Numbered from the stretch's first letter, positions 1-14,075 are shown. The stretch is DNA of 64,000 nt from Hirudo medicinalis (GCA_011800805.1 MPNW01000415.1:36926-100925), one strand, 5' to 3'. Notes: a model not told the origin generated them from the sequence alone. Program-made: numbers and translations.

Positions 1-121
1 ATAATCATATTTTTATCATAATATAATCATATTTTTATCATAATTATTACCATAATATAATCATATTTTTATCATAATATAATCATATTTTTATCATAAT
101 ATAATCATATTTTTATCATAA
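1..121. repeat. AT-rich minisatellite
   Basis: About five imperfect copies of a roughly 20-bp unit built on TCATATTTTTATCATAAT, running off the left edge of the window. No coding potential. Confidence 0.85.
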
Positions 122-644
122 CTTTGTTTACATTTTCACAAAGATTATGTAGAAAATATCCATCCAATTGTGGAAGTCTGTCACTCGGTCACAATGAAGC
201 GACGAATTACATCCAAACGAAAAGCATTAAAATTAATTTGTTCGTATTGTTTATATTTATTAGCCATAATAATTTTTACAATAATAAATTTTAACAATAA
301 TTTTTATTAGGAAGCATTGATATTGAACAATAACTTGCGATGGATTGGCAAAAAACGCGAAGCATCTTAATGAGAACAGACCTCCCACGATGCGATAAAG
401 TTTAATACTCGTCTGCCACGATTATTACTACTTCTGGTCGTAACAATAACGACAACGATTCAGAGTTTGATTGGAGTGGCGTTCAAAGAGAACCACAAAT
501 ATTTCTTGAGATGAAGACCACCAGAGGAGTGAGAAGAAGTGGCATTTCACGTCCATGTAACTGATCTGATCTTCTTGTTTCTCATTCAAAACATGAACAA
601 TTGCTGATTTTCCTTCGAATAATGGAGTAAAATGAAGTACAAAC

Positions 645-950
645 AAATAATAATAATTATTATTAAATATAATAAAAATTATTATTAAATAATTATTATT
701 ATTATAATTATTATTATTAAATAATTATTATTATTATTATAATTATTATTAAATAATTATTATTATAATTATTATTATTAAATAATTATTATTATTATAA
801 TTATTATTATTAAATAATTATTATTATTATAATTATTATTATTAAATAATTATTATTATTATAATTATTATTATTAAATAATTATTATTATTATAATTAT
901 TATTATTAAATAATTATTATTATTATAATTATTATTATTATTATTAATTA
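645..950. repeat. AAT/ATT higher-order minisatellite
   Basis: About nine copies of a near-31-bp unit made of ATT triplets punctuated by AAATAATT and ATAATT. The regular punctuation shows a higher-order unit rather than a plain trinucleotide run. Confidence 0.8.
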
Positions 951-1227
951 CAACCTGAAGTCCTAAAAACATGAAAAACAAACTTTTAACGCGATCAATG
1001 ATCAGAAATGACAAACGAGTAATTCTAATTAATTTAAGAAAATAATTTTTAATAAATAATTAATAATAAATAAATAACTAATAACAACCAAATAAATAAT
1101 TATTTATAAACAAATAAATTATTCTATTTAAATTGTTTCTAAATAACAATATTTCAAAATAGTAGCAGACGAATTCATGGCAGAATGGCAAATGGAGGAC
1201 CCTGGAAGAAATGTCAGTTGTTTGTGA

Positions 1228-1320
1228 GGAATGAGAATGCATTCACTCAGTAATGTCAGGAATGAGAATGCATTCACTCAGTAATGTCAGGAATGAGAAT
1301 GCATTCATTCAATAATGTCA
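1228..1320. repeat. 31-bp minisatellite, three copies
   Basis: Three head-to-tail 31-bp units beginning GGAATGAGAATGCATTC and ending AATGTCA. The first two copies are identical; the third carries a few substitutions, ATTCAATA in place of ACTCAGTA. Confidence 0.9.
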
Positions 1321-2214
1321 TCTGAATGAAAAAGAAACAAAAACTTCCATTCATTTCCTCAGCGCCTCCAATAAATATGGCGCTAAGATTGTTTTTGAAA
1401 TTTGAAATTAATCAATTGCGCTGTTGGCCGGAAATCGAACAGCCAATAGAAAGTCAAGAAAATATCACGTGATGAGGGATTACTTTATGAGGGCAACATG
1501 TGAGATGAAGTTATTAGGCATCAGAGGTAGGAAGGAATGCCATTTTCAAATGGAAGCCAACGTCATTTCTGGAAAATGTCTTCCTTCCTTCCTTCCTTCT
1601 TTGCTTCCTTCTCAGGACATTGAGACAAATTGGGGGTATCTATGAGCATAAGAAGCAGACGTTTGTGAGAAGTTAGAGGAGCTGGTTTGTCACGTGTCAC
1701 TTTGTCCACCAATCACTGTCAGCAGCGCTAAAAACACAAATTTGGAGAAGATTACTCCGCTCAACTGGCATTCCAGTCATCAGGAAATACTTCTTTTCCT
1801 CACCAACTCCATTTGTTAGCCCTCTTTTTGGACGATAGATGGCTCTGAAGGTACGCATGTGTGAATTACAGCCAAACAAATCCAGCAATTGTTTTAAAAA
1901 ACTCTGTTTTGTCAGGTCAGAAAAATATAATTTTATTATCTGCTCTGATCAAATTAAGCAGCCATAAAAACTGACTGCTTTACGAGTTGAGGGGGAAGAT
2001 AAGGACGCAGCTGCTTTTCCATTATTTCTTGAATAAAATAGAAAATATGAACACATTTGAAGGTCTCAATCACATTAGAAGAAAGTGAATTAGAAGTGCA
2101 TTTCAGGTTTTATATTTGATTTCAATCATTAAATAAAAATTGTAAAGTAATAAACGCTGTAAAGCAGAAAATGATACGGTATGAATTGAGCGATGTAGAA
2201 ATGTTATGCTATAC

Positions 2215-2290
2215 AAATGTTGTGAAACAAATGTTGGGCAACACAAATGTTGTGAAACAAATGTTGGGCAACAAAAAGGTTGTGAAACAA
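2215..2290. repeat. 30-bp minisatellite
   Basis: About 2.5 copies of a 30-bp unit combining AAATGTTGTGAAAC and AAATGTTGGGCAAC. It keeps frames open on both strands for a short distance, which creates artefactual ORFs. Confidence 0.8.
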
Positions 2291-2756
2291 AAGATGCAAA
2301 AAAATCATGCGTCGTCCGTTGAACGCGTTTGTCTTTCTGTTGCATTGTTTCTGTCGCGTGATCATGTCTTCGACATCTGCTCATTTTTCACAAACACGAG
2401 ATGCTTCATTCTGAGTAGTCTTTGCTACTCCATAAAAACTTCACTTTCTTAAAAATCGCTCATCACTCACAGAGCACTTGCGATAACAATCCACTCCATC
2501 ATCTCCTTCTTCACGGCACATACCTGTTCACCTTCGTTCGCTCATAAATCATCGCTCGCCATCCGAGGCTTATCATGTGCCTCGCCCGATGTCCGGAGCG
2601 TCCCGCATTTCCTCATCAGGTCTCGGTCAACCTGGAGTTCTTTAAGCGTCAGTCACTTGAAGGGGCACCTTTTCAATAAATCCCCCTAGGAGCAAAGGAA
2701 TCCAAGGTTTCCTCAAGAGACAAGGCGCTACATAAATATTTTGCCATGTTTTTGAC

Positions 2757-2805
<49 letters not shown>

Positions 2806-3022
2806 GTAGTAATTATTATTATTAATATTTTTGTTATTATATTTTTTAATCATTTAAGAATAACCATTTAATGGTCATTTGATGACATCTAATGACAACG
2901 ATGACGCTAATAAATATTTTATAATTATTACGTAAAATTATTTATTATTGCACTAAATGTTATTATTATCATCATCATCTTTATTACCATCATTATTATT
3001 ATTATTTTTATTATTATTTTCC

Positions 3023-3053
<31 letters not shown>

Positions 3054-4675
3054 TATCTCAGGCATTTTGAGAGAAATGATTGAAATGATTGAAATGATTG
3101 AAATCGTGTAATTTGAGGTTGTGGTTCCACTCGGTTCAACAGGATCCATTATTCCTTTCTTATCATCTCCGAGGAGATTTGGAAATGAAATTAGATGAGA
3201 CAGGATTAATAATGATAATTATTATATTTAAAATAATTATTAATATATTTACAAATAAATTATTAATATTTTGCAAATATTATGCGTGCATATTATTAAT
3301 TAATATAATTACTATAATTTATTAATAACAGTAAAAATAAGAATAAGTCTTCCTTCAGGTCCAAACAGGGGTTTATAGCGAAAGCATGATTCTGAGAAGA
3401 TCAGAGTGGAACGTTGGAAGGATTGATGGAAGAAAGACTCTTGGAGACGATTACGTCATTAAATTAGGAGCAGTTTTAGTGCCGGCTTTAGCGGAAAGAC
3501 AAAGATGTAAATAATTATTTGAATCCCTCACACTCGCTTATAAATTGAATTTCCAGCGTTACATCCAGCAGGGCTCCATTATCAAAGGGCATAAAATCCA
3601 GTGAAAGTTTGTTAAATTTTTTATGTCCTCCTGATAAAGACTTACAGTGACACGATCGCATAGTTCTCCGGCGATGTTCTTGGATTCATCTTTCTTCATT
3701 TACGTTCATTACTTCTCAAAACGCATTTCCAATGTCGAAAACATTAAAAACATGCTTTTAAACTTCGTCATCTCCGCACTGAATAAGAGATGACGATCTC
3801 GGACACAAATGCGACTTTGCTACTTTCGTACGAACGAAATATCAGCCTCCTCATCACGTAATCCGAGTGCTTGGAAGTTGGTCGGAATGTTCGGGAAAAA
3901 ATATGCTAGGTTTTTCCAAATAATTCCATTCCGTAGTTTCAAATATTCAGGCACTCCGAGTCATTCGTAAATAATCCACCAGACGATTAAAACAAAAAGC
4001 GAAAAGTCGCCATGTTTTTGGAAAACATTTTAAGCTTTCAGACATGCGATGAAATAAGTAAATAATTGAAACGTAAAAATACTCAAAGATCCATTGAATC
4101 TATAATATCAATGGAATTTGACACTCAAGCCAGGTGGATGGATCGTGACAAAGGAGGTTCCAGTGCCGGATTTAGGCATGGTCGGGATGTGCCATTGCAC
4201 GGGGACTTCCATCAACCAAAGAAACTTCTTTTTTTTGGTTCTAGGGGGGGAGCAGGGCAACAGGCTTGTGGGCCTCCACCATCACACTGCACCGGGGCCT
4301 CCCTTGGGTAAATCCGGCGCTGAGAGGGTGTTAAATATTATAATGGGTGACTGATGTAATTGTCACGCTGTCACAAAACCTTTAAATCCGCCTTGTTTGG
4401 CAGACTGTTGACGAATGCCACCAGCCCCTCCCATAAAAGCAGCACCACAAACGCACTTGCTCAACTTTCAAGACTTCATTTGAAATAAATTTAAAACATT
4501 TTTGAAACATTTGTTAAAAGTGTTTCATTTATTTTCACGTTTATCATTTTTATTTCATTTTCTCCATGTTATCAGATGTATCTTTATGAATTATTTCCCA
4601 GTCGCCAGATGTCACTAAGGGTCGAGGATTCTGAAATTTCAAATGAAAATTCTCTGCAAAATAATAATGATGATG

Positions 4676-4723
<48 letters not shown>

Positions 4724-5327
4724 CATTAATGAAAATATTAACAATAATAACATTAGGAATTTATATCATTAACAACAGTAACATTAAGAAAGTAACATTA
4801 TTTAAACTAGAAAAATACACATATACAAAAACTTAGTTGTTTTTGTTAATTTTATTTGATAATTTATTTGATATTCGTCCTTGATAACTTCTCAACAAAT
4901 GCAGTTGAATTGCAGCGATTAAAAGCGGTATTTTAAAAATTCAGCAAATATCATTTCGGAAATACGTGCCAAGAATTTTGTCGGTTTTGTCGATTATTCA
5001 TGGTTTGGTGAACTTTTTTTAATAAAAACTTCACCCAACAATTTGCTGATGTGAACCTCCACGGGAGATAAGAAGACAATTTTTTTCATTATAATTCATT
5101 TTGAAGACAACGATTTTGATTATAAATATATCATTTAAATTAAACATTTCCAACATTTTCCAGCCAGCGAATTTGAAATAAATACTTTATTTTTACAAAA
5201 TTTCAGACTTGGAGTCGCTAGAGGGAGTTGAGACGTTTAAATTTTGTTCGAAAGATGACGCAAGAGGTGGACGTTGCTGGAATCAAAGAGATCAAGAAGG
5301 TGAGAGATGGATTTTTTATTATCATCA

Positions 5328-5362
<35 letters not shown>

Positions 5363-6479
5363 GAGATGATAATTTTGAAGAGTGACGATGATGTGCTGAT
5401 CTTAATGGTTATAATAGCCATGACTGTGATGATAGTTTTTATTGACGGGAGGAAGTCATCAATTTTGCACACAATAATTTTGTCGCACAAAATAAGATTT
5501 CAGAACATTTTCAGATCAAAACGGGTTTCATAACATGCCACGATTATTTATGCTTGTTTTTGACTTGCTATTAATTCGAATTTTTAAAATTTGAAATTTT
5601 ATTACTAAATGCAAATTATTACGACTTTATAAATTATTGAGGTTTATAATTTATTTCTTGCTTAGATATCTTGTCGTAATTTTACAAAATAAGGATTTTT
5701 CATGAAATTCATAAATTTGATTTGTTTGAAATTTTTCATTTTCTGTTTGTCGGACAAAACAATAGAACGTGCAAAAGCATTGCTAACTCGCATTTAAACA
5801 AATTCACGACCCTCAAAACTGGGATGGTCTTAAAATGAACTTTCTGAGGTTGCATCCTATAATTTCAAGGCAGATTACTACAATCTTAATCAACACCTGC
5901 ATACGACCAACTGGAATTCAATGATGTTTTACTGTTGAAGACTTGTTGGTCCAAGTTCAGATGCCAAATCGAGCTGGCTTTTATTTCATGTTTATTGGGC
6001 AATCATTTATTACTTCTACGAAAATCCTGGTTTTGAAATCCACTCGGAGGAATAAACATTCGACACTTCAAAGTTCTTCCATTTCCAAGAGACAATTTGT
6101 TTCCAAATTTCCGCACCGAACGAGTGAAAACAGCAGTTCGGAAACATTGAAATTCAGAACCGCAGAAATGAAGTTCGTACTTTCGTCCTCAAATTGATCT
6201 TAACCAGGATGAATTCGAGTATTCTGGAGATAATTAACAGAGACTCAGCAGCCTTTCACCGGGGTGCGATGGCTTTCATTCTCACTCTTCCATTACTTCT
6301 TTCGCAATGGCATTGTTGGAGATAATTTGTCATTTTTTGTTTTGTTTTTTTTTTACATTAATTGTTTAATTTCGTTGAAGTTCATTTATTTCGTTTCGTC
6401 ACTGAAAATACGTTTCTCAAGCTGTCACTCACTGGTAATGAGACTACCTAAGATGGTGTAAATGATTTCACTGATAATC

Positions 6480-6612
6480 GATGATGATGACGATGTTGTT
6501 GATAATGATGATGATGACGATGACGATGATGTTGATAATGATGACTATGACGATGACGATGATGTTGATAATGATGATGATGACGATGACGATGATGTTG
6601 ATAATAATGACA
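6480..6612. repeat. GAT/GAC 33-bp compound repeat
   Basis: Three to four copies of a 33-bp unit containing GTTGATAATGATG followed by GACGATGACGAT. It translates as poly-Asp on one strand and poly-His/Arg on the other; I regard neither as a gene. Confidence 0.85.
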
Positions 6613-8376
6613 ATGAGAGTTATGTGAATTCCCTCCTTTTAGTATGAGCATCGAAATAACAATGAAACGGGGATGCCATGCAACATATCCTTCTGTAAGT
6701 TGACCTTTCCATGCGGTCGATCGTTAGATGTCACTTTCATAATCATCTGCGATCCTTTCTCACGCCCGACCACCACTCAACTGGCTGCTCCACTCTCTCT
6801 CTCTCTCTCCTGGAAAACTGGTGGAAAGCCAAGAAATCAAATCGAACCGGATGCAAGTCGTAGTTTTCTAATCGTCTGCTTGAATCGATGAAATTGAGGC
6901 ACAGAAAGTAATTGCATCCCGGATTGATCCTGAAGCAATCAAAACTGCGAGTTACTGGAGCAGGGAAATGATATTTGGCATGATTTAGAGCGTGAGTCCT
7001 GAGAATTTTCCATCGTTTTTCGCGGAGCCTTCCATTTGCCGAAAGTGGAATTATTTCCGCGGAGGGATGGAGATTTTAAGAAGACAAATTGTTGAATAAA
7101 TCAGTCTGCCCGTATTCCGTCATTATTCACATTGACACCAAGCCATGACAAATTATTCACCTCTCCTGACACCAGAATGTTTTCGACCGGTGTCCTTTTT
7201 ATGAATAAAAAGTTTTAATTAAACAAACAAGTCAACGAGCCGACCATAAATCACAATTGCCAAGCATTGAATATTTTCATCTCCTTTTCATTTCTTCCGC
7301 GATTTCAATTCAACGATGTGAATTATCACATTCATTTTCCTCGATGACGACGAACAAAATCCCGAATGATGGATGGATACGGTGGAATGATGGATGGACT
7401 GAGGAGTGGAGCGATGCCTCGCATGATGGATGGAGTGACAAGTGAAGTGACGCACACACAAGTGGTTGAGTTTCAACTTTACTAAATGGACTTCCTTTGA
7501 CGTCAATTCTGGCAACTTGAGTCATTCAATCAGTCAGTCAATCAGTCAATCAGTCAATCAAGGATTCTTTCATTAAATCAACATTTAATCAATTAACGGT
7601 CATTCCATCGTTGAATGAATAATTCATTCATTCATCTAAATCTTGATGGTAATTTCTGGAAATCTTTATGGATCGCAAATGGATGGAAAATTCTCAAACG
7701 TGCATGAATTATGCACGACACTCAACTGCCAACAAATCATTTCCTCGTCCAATTGTCGGCAAAAAAACTCGTTATGATAAATTATTCAACTAACCAGGCA
7801 ACAAATGAATAATTAACTAGCACAGAGGTAATAAATTAATAAATTATTATTATTAATATTATTATTATTATTACTATTATTATTATTACAATTATTAATA
7901 ATATTAGATGTTATTCTCGGAGACAGATTGGCACTTGCTCCCCAGTGATGGTGGCGAGCATTGGCAATTCGTTTTAGTCCAAAACGCGCCTTTATCACGC
8001 CCGTCTGCTCGGAGGATGACCGTGATTTTCAATGCTGAATCAGTTGACCGGGTGTCGTGCAGTTGAATTCTTTGTTAATTGAAGTCGTTGTGGTCTAATT
8101 ATTAGGTATAATTAAGTTTAATTGAGTTTGTTTAAGTTTAATTAAGTTTGTTTAAGTGTAATTAATTGTGGACTGTCATTAAAATGTCAATTAATTGAGA
8201 CTTAATGCAAATTGAAATGTTGTTAAGAAAAGAAGCGAATGAAAGAACACTTTGATGTCACGACGATGGCTTTCGACTTTTTACTGAAAATCTTTTTCTC
8301 ACTCGTTGCATTGCCACAGATTTGGAGTTACTTAAATTCTGATTCAGGCAAGTGTTTCAATGTTTGTCTCAATTAA

Positions 8377-9748
8377 CCCATATTCTGCTGGCGTCAGTTT
8401 AAACGTAGACTAGCCACAGATGCGTAAGTTATTTTGCCTTGTCGCGCAAAAGATTTAGAATATTTAATAGAATAATTGCAATAATAAGTAATATCTACTT
8501 TGTAAATAATAACAATTTAGATACAAATGATGAGTTCGGAAAGATACTATCTTTAGTAGACCAAATAAATAATTCTTGTCTAAGAAATTTTACATGGGAT
8601 CGAGTGCTTAGTGTGATGAAATGGTTACCATGTTTTGGGAGTCGTGCAGCCAAACAACGCATCCACGGCAAGCCGATAAAATTTAGTTACAAAATGTAGG
8701 TTTTTGGCCTAACGACTTGGATGTGTTGTTAAATTTTATACATATCAAGGTGCATGAACGACTGATAAAGATATCGGACTGAGTGGGCTAGTTGTTACAA
8801 GTTTGACCAGCCAATTACCAAAGCTTCATGGCAGTGGTTCCTGTGATGTTGTTTTGGAACGAAAAGCCGAAGTACGTGTTGTTCTTTGGCATGGCAGCAA
8901 GGTAGTTATTATTGCTTCAACGTGTACAGGAGTTCATCCGCTACACAAGGCAGAGGGGTTTCGAGTCAGCATAAGTAAAGGATAGATGTTGATCAACCCA
9001 AAGTTGTTCAAATGCACAGTTATGGAATGGGTTGCTTGGATCAAAATCTGGCATGCTGTATGATTCAACATTGGTCAAATAAGTGGTTTTGGCTTGTTTT
9101 TATATTTTGCATAGATTTGGTCGTCCAAAAATGAATTCCAACTACATCGCCTAGAAAAAAGTTCCTGATAATGATTTACTCTAATTCCAAACATTCCGTC
9201 ATGAGATTGTACAAGTTTAAATGGAAAGCTTGACTCCCCAAAGTATTGTATCCAGCTTCATGACTTCCAATTGAACGCCGAGTCCTTCATGAATTCCGGA
9301 CTGATGGTATTGCACAGTGGATCATCCAGGGAACCTAGCAACATTGTGTTGCACCTGGATAAAAGGGAACATCCGTCTTTCCATGCGAGAAATGCAATAT
9401 TGGGTTGCATCCTTGTTATTTCAAGGCATTCCATTTTAATTAAACTGAACTGAATTTAGTTTACGACATTTGGAACCTTTTTAAGCATTTCGTAATATTT
9501 TGATAATTAATATTCTTGGTATATTTTAAAAATTAAATTAACAAGAAACATCATTACTACTGATCAGTAAATATCAAATTCACTTGTTTGTTCATTAAAT
9601 TACGTGTTATAATTGTCTAATCATAGGTAACGACAGTTGCTTTATTAAAACATGATTTACACCGTCAAACGAAAACACCTTACCATTCGTGGTTAGCGTC
9701 AGTTTAAACTGACGGTCATATTTCTGACTACACCGGGCAGAATCTGGC
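8377..9748 (+). mobile_element. Degenerate piggyBac transposon with both ends
   Basis: A TTAA target site at 8373-8376 is followed by the terminal sequence CCCATATTCTGC (8377-8388), a 3-nt spacer and the subterminal repeat CGTCAGTTTAAAC (8392-8404). The right end carries the same subterminal motif inverted (9702-9714), a 22-nt spacer and GCAGAATCTGGC (9737-9748), which matches the inverted left terminus at 10 of 12 positions. A short spacer on the left and a longer one on the right is the known piggyBac arrangement. The bases just after the right end read AAAT where TTAA is expected, so that copy of the target site has decayed. The interior encodes fragments of a piggyBac transposase. Confidence 0.85.
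8439..9447 (+). pseudogene. piggyBac transposase remnant
   Basis: Fragments in several frames, in the order of a piggyBac transposase. First comes an 86-residue open frame starting MSRKRFRIF, containing LVDQINNS and ending near KPIKFSYKM, matching the region that leads into the family's substrate-handling core. Next comes VVLWHGSKVVIIAST, like the conserved W-D/G-K-V-ST block. Then, in another frame, DQPKVVQMHSYGMGCLDQN and NKWFW, like the P-V-YN-MGGVD and KWWW blocks. The last block is CEKCNIGLHPC, like the C-terminal cysteine-rich zinc module. Stops and frameshifts separate the blocks, the part that should carry the first two catalytic aspartates is missing, and the second Asp of the GGVDxxD motif appears as Asn. 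It cannot make an active enzyme. Confidence 0.85.
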
Positions 9749-10361
9749 AAATAAATTTTTAAAAGTATTTATTACATTGTTTTTGTGAATATTGTAATGC
9801 AAATAATTTAACGAACTTATAAATTTGAGTCATGGATTAAAGGGTTTGTTTGTAATGCTAATGTTGCATTAGTATTCTTGTGTTAATATCATTGTGTTGA
9901 TGTCTGCATTGCTCCAACTCATTTATTTTTCTTTCAATTTAACTGACTATATAATTTTTATAACTAAAATTATTGTGTTAATTATTACGAAGAATAATTT
10001 TTATTACAACTTTTATTCTTTCAAAATAACGTTTTGTGCCGCTGCTAAAATGAGATGTAATTTTGAGAATTCTAAGGACATTAATAACGATAAATATGCT
10101 CTTCATCATCTCGAGCAATAGGTTTTTTCAAAACAAGAACTTTATTTCAAAACGAAATCATCTGCACAAAAATATTTTCACGGCGTTCTTAAATAAAGGT
10201 AAAGTCTTTTCAATTGAGAAAACTTCTTCTTCACTTAAAAATTCACAAAATTAATTTAAAAAAAAAAAAACAAATCTATTTTTTTGTCTCTAACGCTTGT
10301 TGACACAATACAAAAACGTTGCTCTCTTGAATTGTCTTTCTGAACTTTTGAGCAGATTTCT

Positions 10362-10416
10362 GAAGTACCGTCACAAGTACCGTCACAAGTACCATCAGGA
10401 GTACCGTCACAAGTAC
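10362..10416. repeat. 12-bp AAGTACCGTCAC tandem repeat
   Basis: Four to five copies of a 12-bp unit, AAGTACCGTCAC, the later ones diverged. Confidence 0.85.
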
Positions 10417-13400
10417 TACGACAAGTTCCATCATCGGTCATTAAACTGCAAACCTCTTGAAACTCTAATTTCCCGATGATGGTTTTTGAATAAATTCCTG
10501 AAGGATGTCCATGTCTCCCTCTTAATTGCTCTTCTCGTGTTTGACAGGTTTTTCCTTTCTTTTTTCTAACAAAAAGATTTTGGAGGAGATAATGAGGAGT
10601 TGAGAACAATTAGGGAGTCATCTCAATCTTTCGATTCTTTTTTTTTAATCGTTCTTTCAATCATTCTTTCATGCATTTATTTATTCCTTCAATCTTCATT
10701 TTTAAACATTCATCTGTTCACTTATTCAGCTATTCTTTTTCGAATATTCACCTTGCAAATATGATTTGTGAAATGAAAACCATCCGAGTGATTTATTACA
10801 AAAGTACACTCGAAGTGTTACTCGGGCACTCCTCCATCCATCTAACCGTCCATTCATCCATTCATCCATCCATCCATCCAAAAATTGAAACGAAACCATT
10901 ATTTCTAATCAGCCTACCACAGGTCTGGCTGACATTTTGTGAGAGTCAAATCCTCATCTTTCCCTATCAGCTGTCATGCCTTTGTCTTAAGAAGGCCGAG
11001 CGACCCGCCCCAAATAGAAATTGCTCATAAATTAAAAAAATAAATAAATTCAACTATTAACCCATCATCAATATTCGTTAATACGGGCGCTCCTTTGCGA
11101 GAAACTGAGGACGAAGGAAGCCCCAACAACTCGACTTCTTCATTTGCAGGAAATGTTTCTACCATGGACGAGTTGATTTACTGCACCTGCTACTTCCGTT
11201 CGTTATTTTGTCTGTTTTTATTATTTCTTTTATTTATTGATTTTATTTACATTATTTATTTTATTAATGTTTTCAACTTGCTATTAATAACATCATTGTT
11301 ATTATTGATAATTGTATTTTATACGATTTTCGAGCTCTGGATTAATCTATTGCATCCATGACAGCTTTCCGATGAAATGTGACCAGCATCACCCAATGAA
11401 CGAATCCATCCAATGTCACATGAAAGTCTTGATGCGTCAGGGATGAGATTTGAACTTTTGTTCCAGTCCCTGACCTCGTGTGACCTTGTGATCTTTGAAT
11501 GTAGTTGTAAATACTCCTCGGATTTTTAAGTGATGGATACCTCACGTCCAAAATTCCATGCATGCAACCATTTTCGCGGATGTGTGCGTTTGTTTCAGTT
11601 GTTTGCGAGAGATTGTTGTTGCAATTACTGTTGTTGATGTTGTTGTCGGGTTTTTAAACAAGGATGAATTTGCTGATCGATTGATGTAAATCTTGATAAA
11701 TTGGAAAATATGTGTCATCGACAACATGGCCGGAAAAAATCGAATTTGGAAATAGTGATTATGGGTGGATTAACAGAATATTATTAAACAATATTTTTCA
11801 TATTGTTAATTAGTATTTCATCTGATATACGTAACTATTATTACATGGTAAGTTTATTTTAGACAAATTAATTTTATGATTTCATGGAAAACTGTTACGA
11901 ATGCACAGGCTGCCTGCTTGATTTTAAAACTTGATATTTAACTATTTATTGCTAAGTTAAAACAATTCTCTTTGGTTTTAAGACTAATTTGGTGACAAAT
12001 TTATTGGATTTACTTTAAATTGGTCCATTAATTTTAACTATTAACCAAGCCTATTTAATCGAAAACAAAAGTACAATGTAACATGTGACTACAAGATGTA
12101 GCTTATTGATATCATGTGCGAGATAATATTGGGTGGAGAACTGAAAAAGTGGTGATTTGTGATAGGCTATTGCAGGATTTGTGATGAAGAAATGGTAAGG
12201 GGGCGTAATCACCCCATGGGCGGTCGTTGAAATGAATCGCTGACGAACACGACTCGCAGACTTCCCCCGAGAAGGGAGCAGATATAAAAAGAGAAAAAGA
12301 TAAATTATTTAAACAAAGGAGAGGCAACAAGAGATCTCCAGTCCATGACATTCGGAAATTCCATCGGTTGGAGTTTCCTGCAGGATGGAAAGTGAAACTC
12401 TTCCGAGGTTTTGTGATGGAAATCTGTCAGGAATTAAATAGGCCACGTTATGGATTCATCAATATCGATTTGCCAAGCTCCACGGCCGCCAAATGAAGCG
12501 ATAGATCGACTTTTATAGTTTGCCATAAATGCCGTTATTTGGCCTCTCCATGTTATCCGGGCTTGATCCACGTGTAGTGACCGCACGGTAAAGTGTCGCG
12601 TGTCCAGCTTTCATGACGGAGTGTCGCTCTCTTTGATGGTTGATGCTCATGACGACGATAATGATTCTAGTGATGAGAATTTGATTTTCATTCAGAAAGG
12701 AATTTGCTGGAATGAACTGCTTGTGATCGGTAGGGTTATTCGCTCATACTCAGTCAAGAGGGAAGCGTTAAAAGTGCCTGGAAATGGAAGAGTCGCTCGA
12801 ATACTTTGGTTGAACAACATCCTACTAATTCCTGGATGTGTTTCCGCGGATCGGAAGCAAATCTTCACCGAGAAATTTATGATGCTCTCTATTCTCCTCA
12901 GCTACGATGTTCTAAACGGAATAAACGTTTTTTTGCATTTTATACATTCCTTTTATTCATTCCTCAATCACTTGAATTGAGACTTTTTATAGAAATATAA
13001 TTTTACTTTTATTATTATTATCAATATTGTTTTTTATATTATTTATTATTATTTTTATTAATAATATTATTATTATTATTAAAATCGAAATATTCCATCA
13101 ACTCGAATATTAAAAAATTTCACAGACGAGAAGTTTTGGTATTTGTTGGCGTTCCATTTGCAATATTTTTTGACGGAAATATATTCCTGCTTCCAAAGTG
13201 AAAATAATTTCATAAAAATAATTTTATGGAAATCCCTGCTATTTATTAATATTTTTCCGCGTAACCGACAAATCTGTCTCGCCTCAACAAATTTTTAAGT
13301 GAATTAAACAAATTTTTATTTCTACGAATAAACTTCTAAATAACCTAAATCATTTTTTTCATCTTTTATGGCCGTCTTAAGCTCACGGAAATGCTTGAGA

Positions 13401-13676
13401 AATTCTGTTTGAGATTTCCACAACATCAATGACAATGTTTTTCTTGTTTATTTGACTTCGTGAATATATTATGATAAATTAAATTATGATGAATATTTAT
13501 GGCATCCGGATATTCATTACCGTCGGAACGTATATTGAAATGCTATTATGTCACTACGATGCTTGTTTGCATACTGCATTAATTCGTTCACGAACATGTT
13601 AATATTGTCAATTTATGATATCATATTATAATATTATTACGGTTGCTTGTAATATTTATAATGATTCACTTGCTCT

Positions 13677-13739
13677 CATCCATCCATCCATCCATCCATC
13701 CATCCATCCATCCATCCATCCATCCATCCATCCATCCAT
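13677..13739. repeat. (CATC)n microsatellite
   Basis: A perfect tetranucleotide run of about 63 bp. Confidence 0.95.
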
Positions 13740-13956
13740 AATAATGTTACAACATTAATTAATGCGAGCGTCACAATTCACTTGCAAAAGATATGGAGTT
13801 CCATTGATTTCATCACACTTCGATTCCTGAGAGCAAACACGAGTTGACGGTCTGCCCGGAGGTGTGACCTTCCATATCCGAAGAACATCCACCCCCCATG
13901 ATTTGGGTTTAAACGTCCCCAGGCTATTCGGAGGACTTATTTAAGTCTGTTCGTCA

Positions 13957-14075
13957 TGGATGGATGGGCAGAGGAATGGATAGACGACAAATGGATGGAT
14001 GGATCGATACATGGATGGATGGATCGATACATGGATGGATGGATCGATACATGGATGGATGGATGGATGGATGGA
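13957..14075. repeat. GGAT-derived 20-bp array
   Basis: Three exact copies of ATGGATGGATGGATCGATAC flanked by plain GGAT repeats. This is a GGAT microsatellite that has gained a 20-bp higher-order unit. Confidence 0.85.

Larger units (their letters stand above)
122..8370. other. Gene-poor intergenic stretch
   Basis: I find no exon with plausible splice sites and protein-like composition on either strand. The open frames here are short, biased and mostly translations of AAT, ATC or GAT repeats. The stretch holds several tandem repeats listed separately, (ATT)n at about 2759-2806 and 5325-5364, ATC-rich DNA at about 3020-3056, (AAT)n at 4661-4722, and imperfect CAGTCAAT repeats at about 7525-7560. 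Unrecognised old transposon debris may be present. Confidence 0.6.

Noticed and set aside
4550..4836. Overlapping poly-Asn and poly-Tyr frames
   Set aside because: Both are translations of an AAT run.
12600..12980. Plus-strand 126-codon frame
   Set aside because: No motif, no convincing splice sites, and a GAC/GAT-biased start; best explained by chance.
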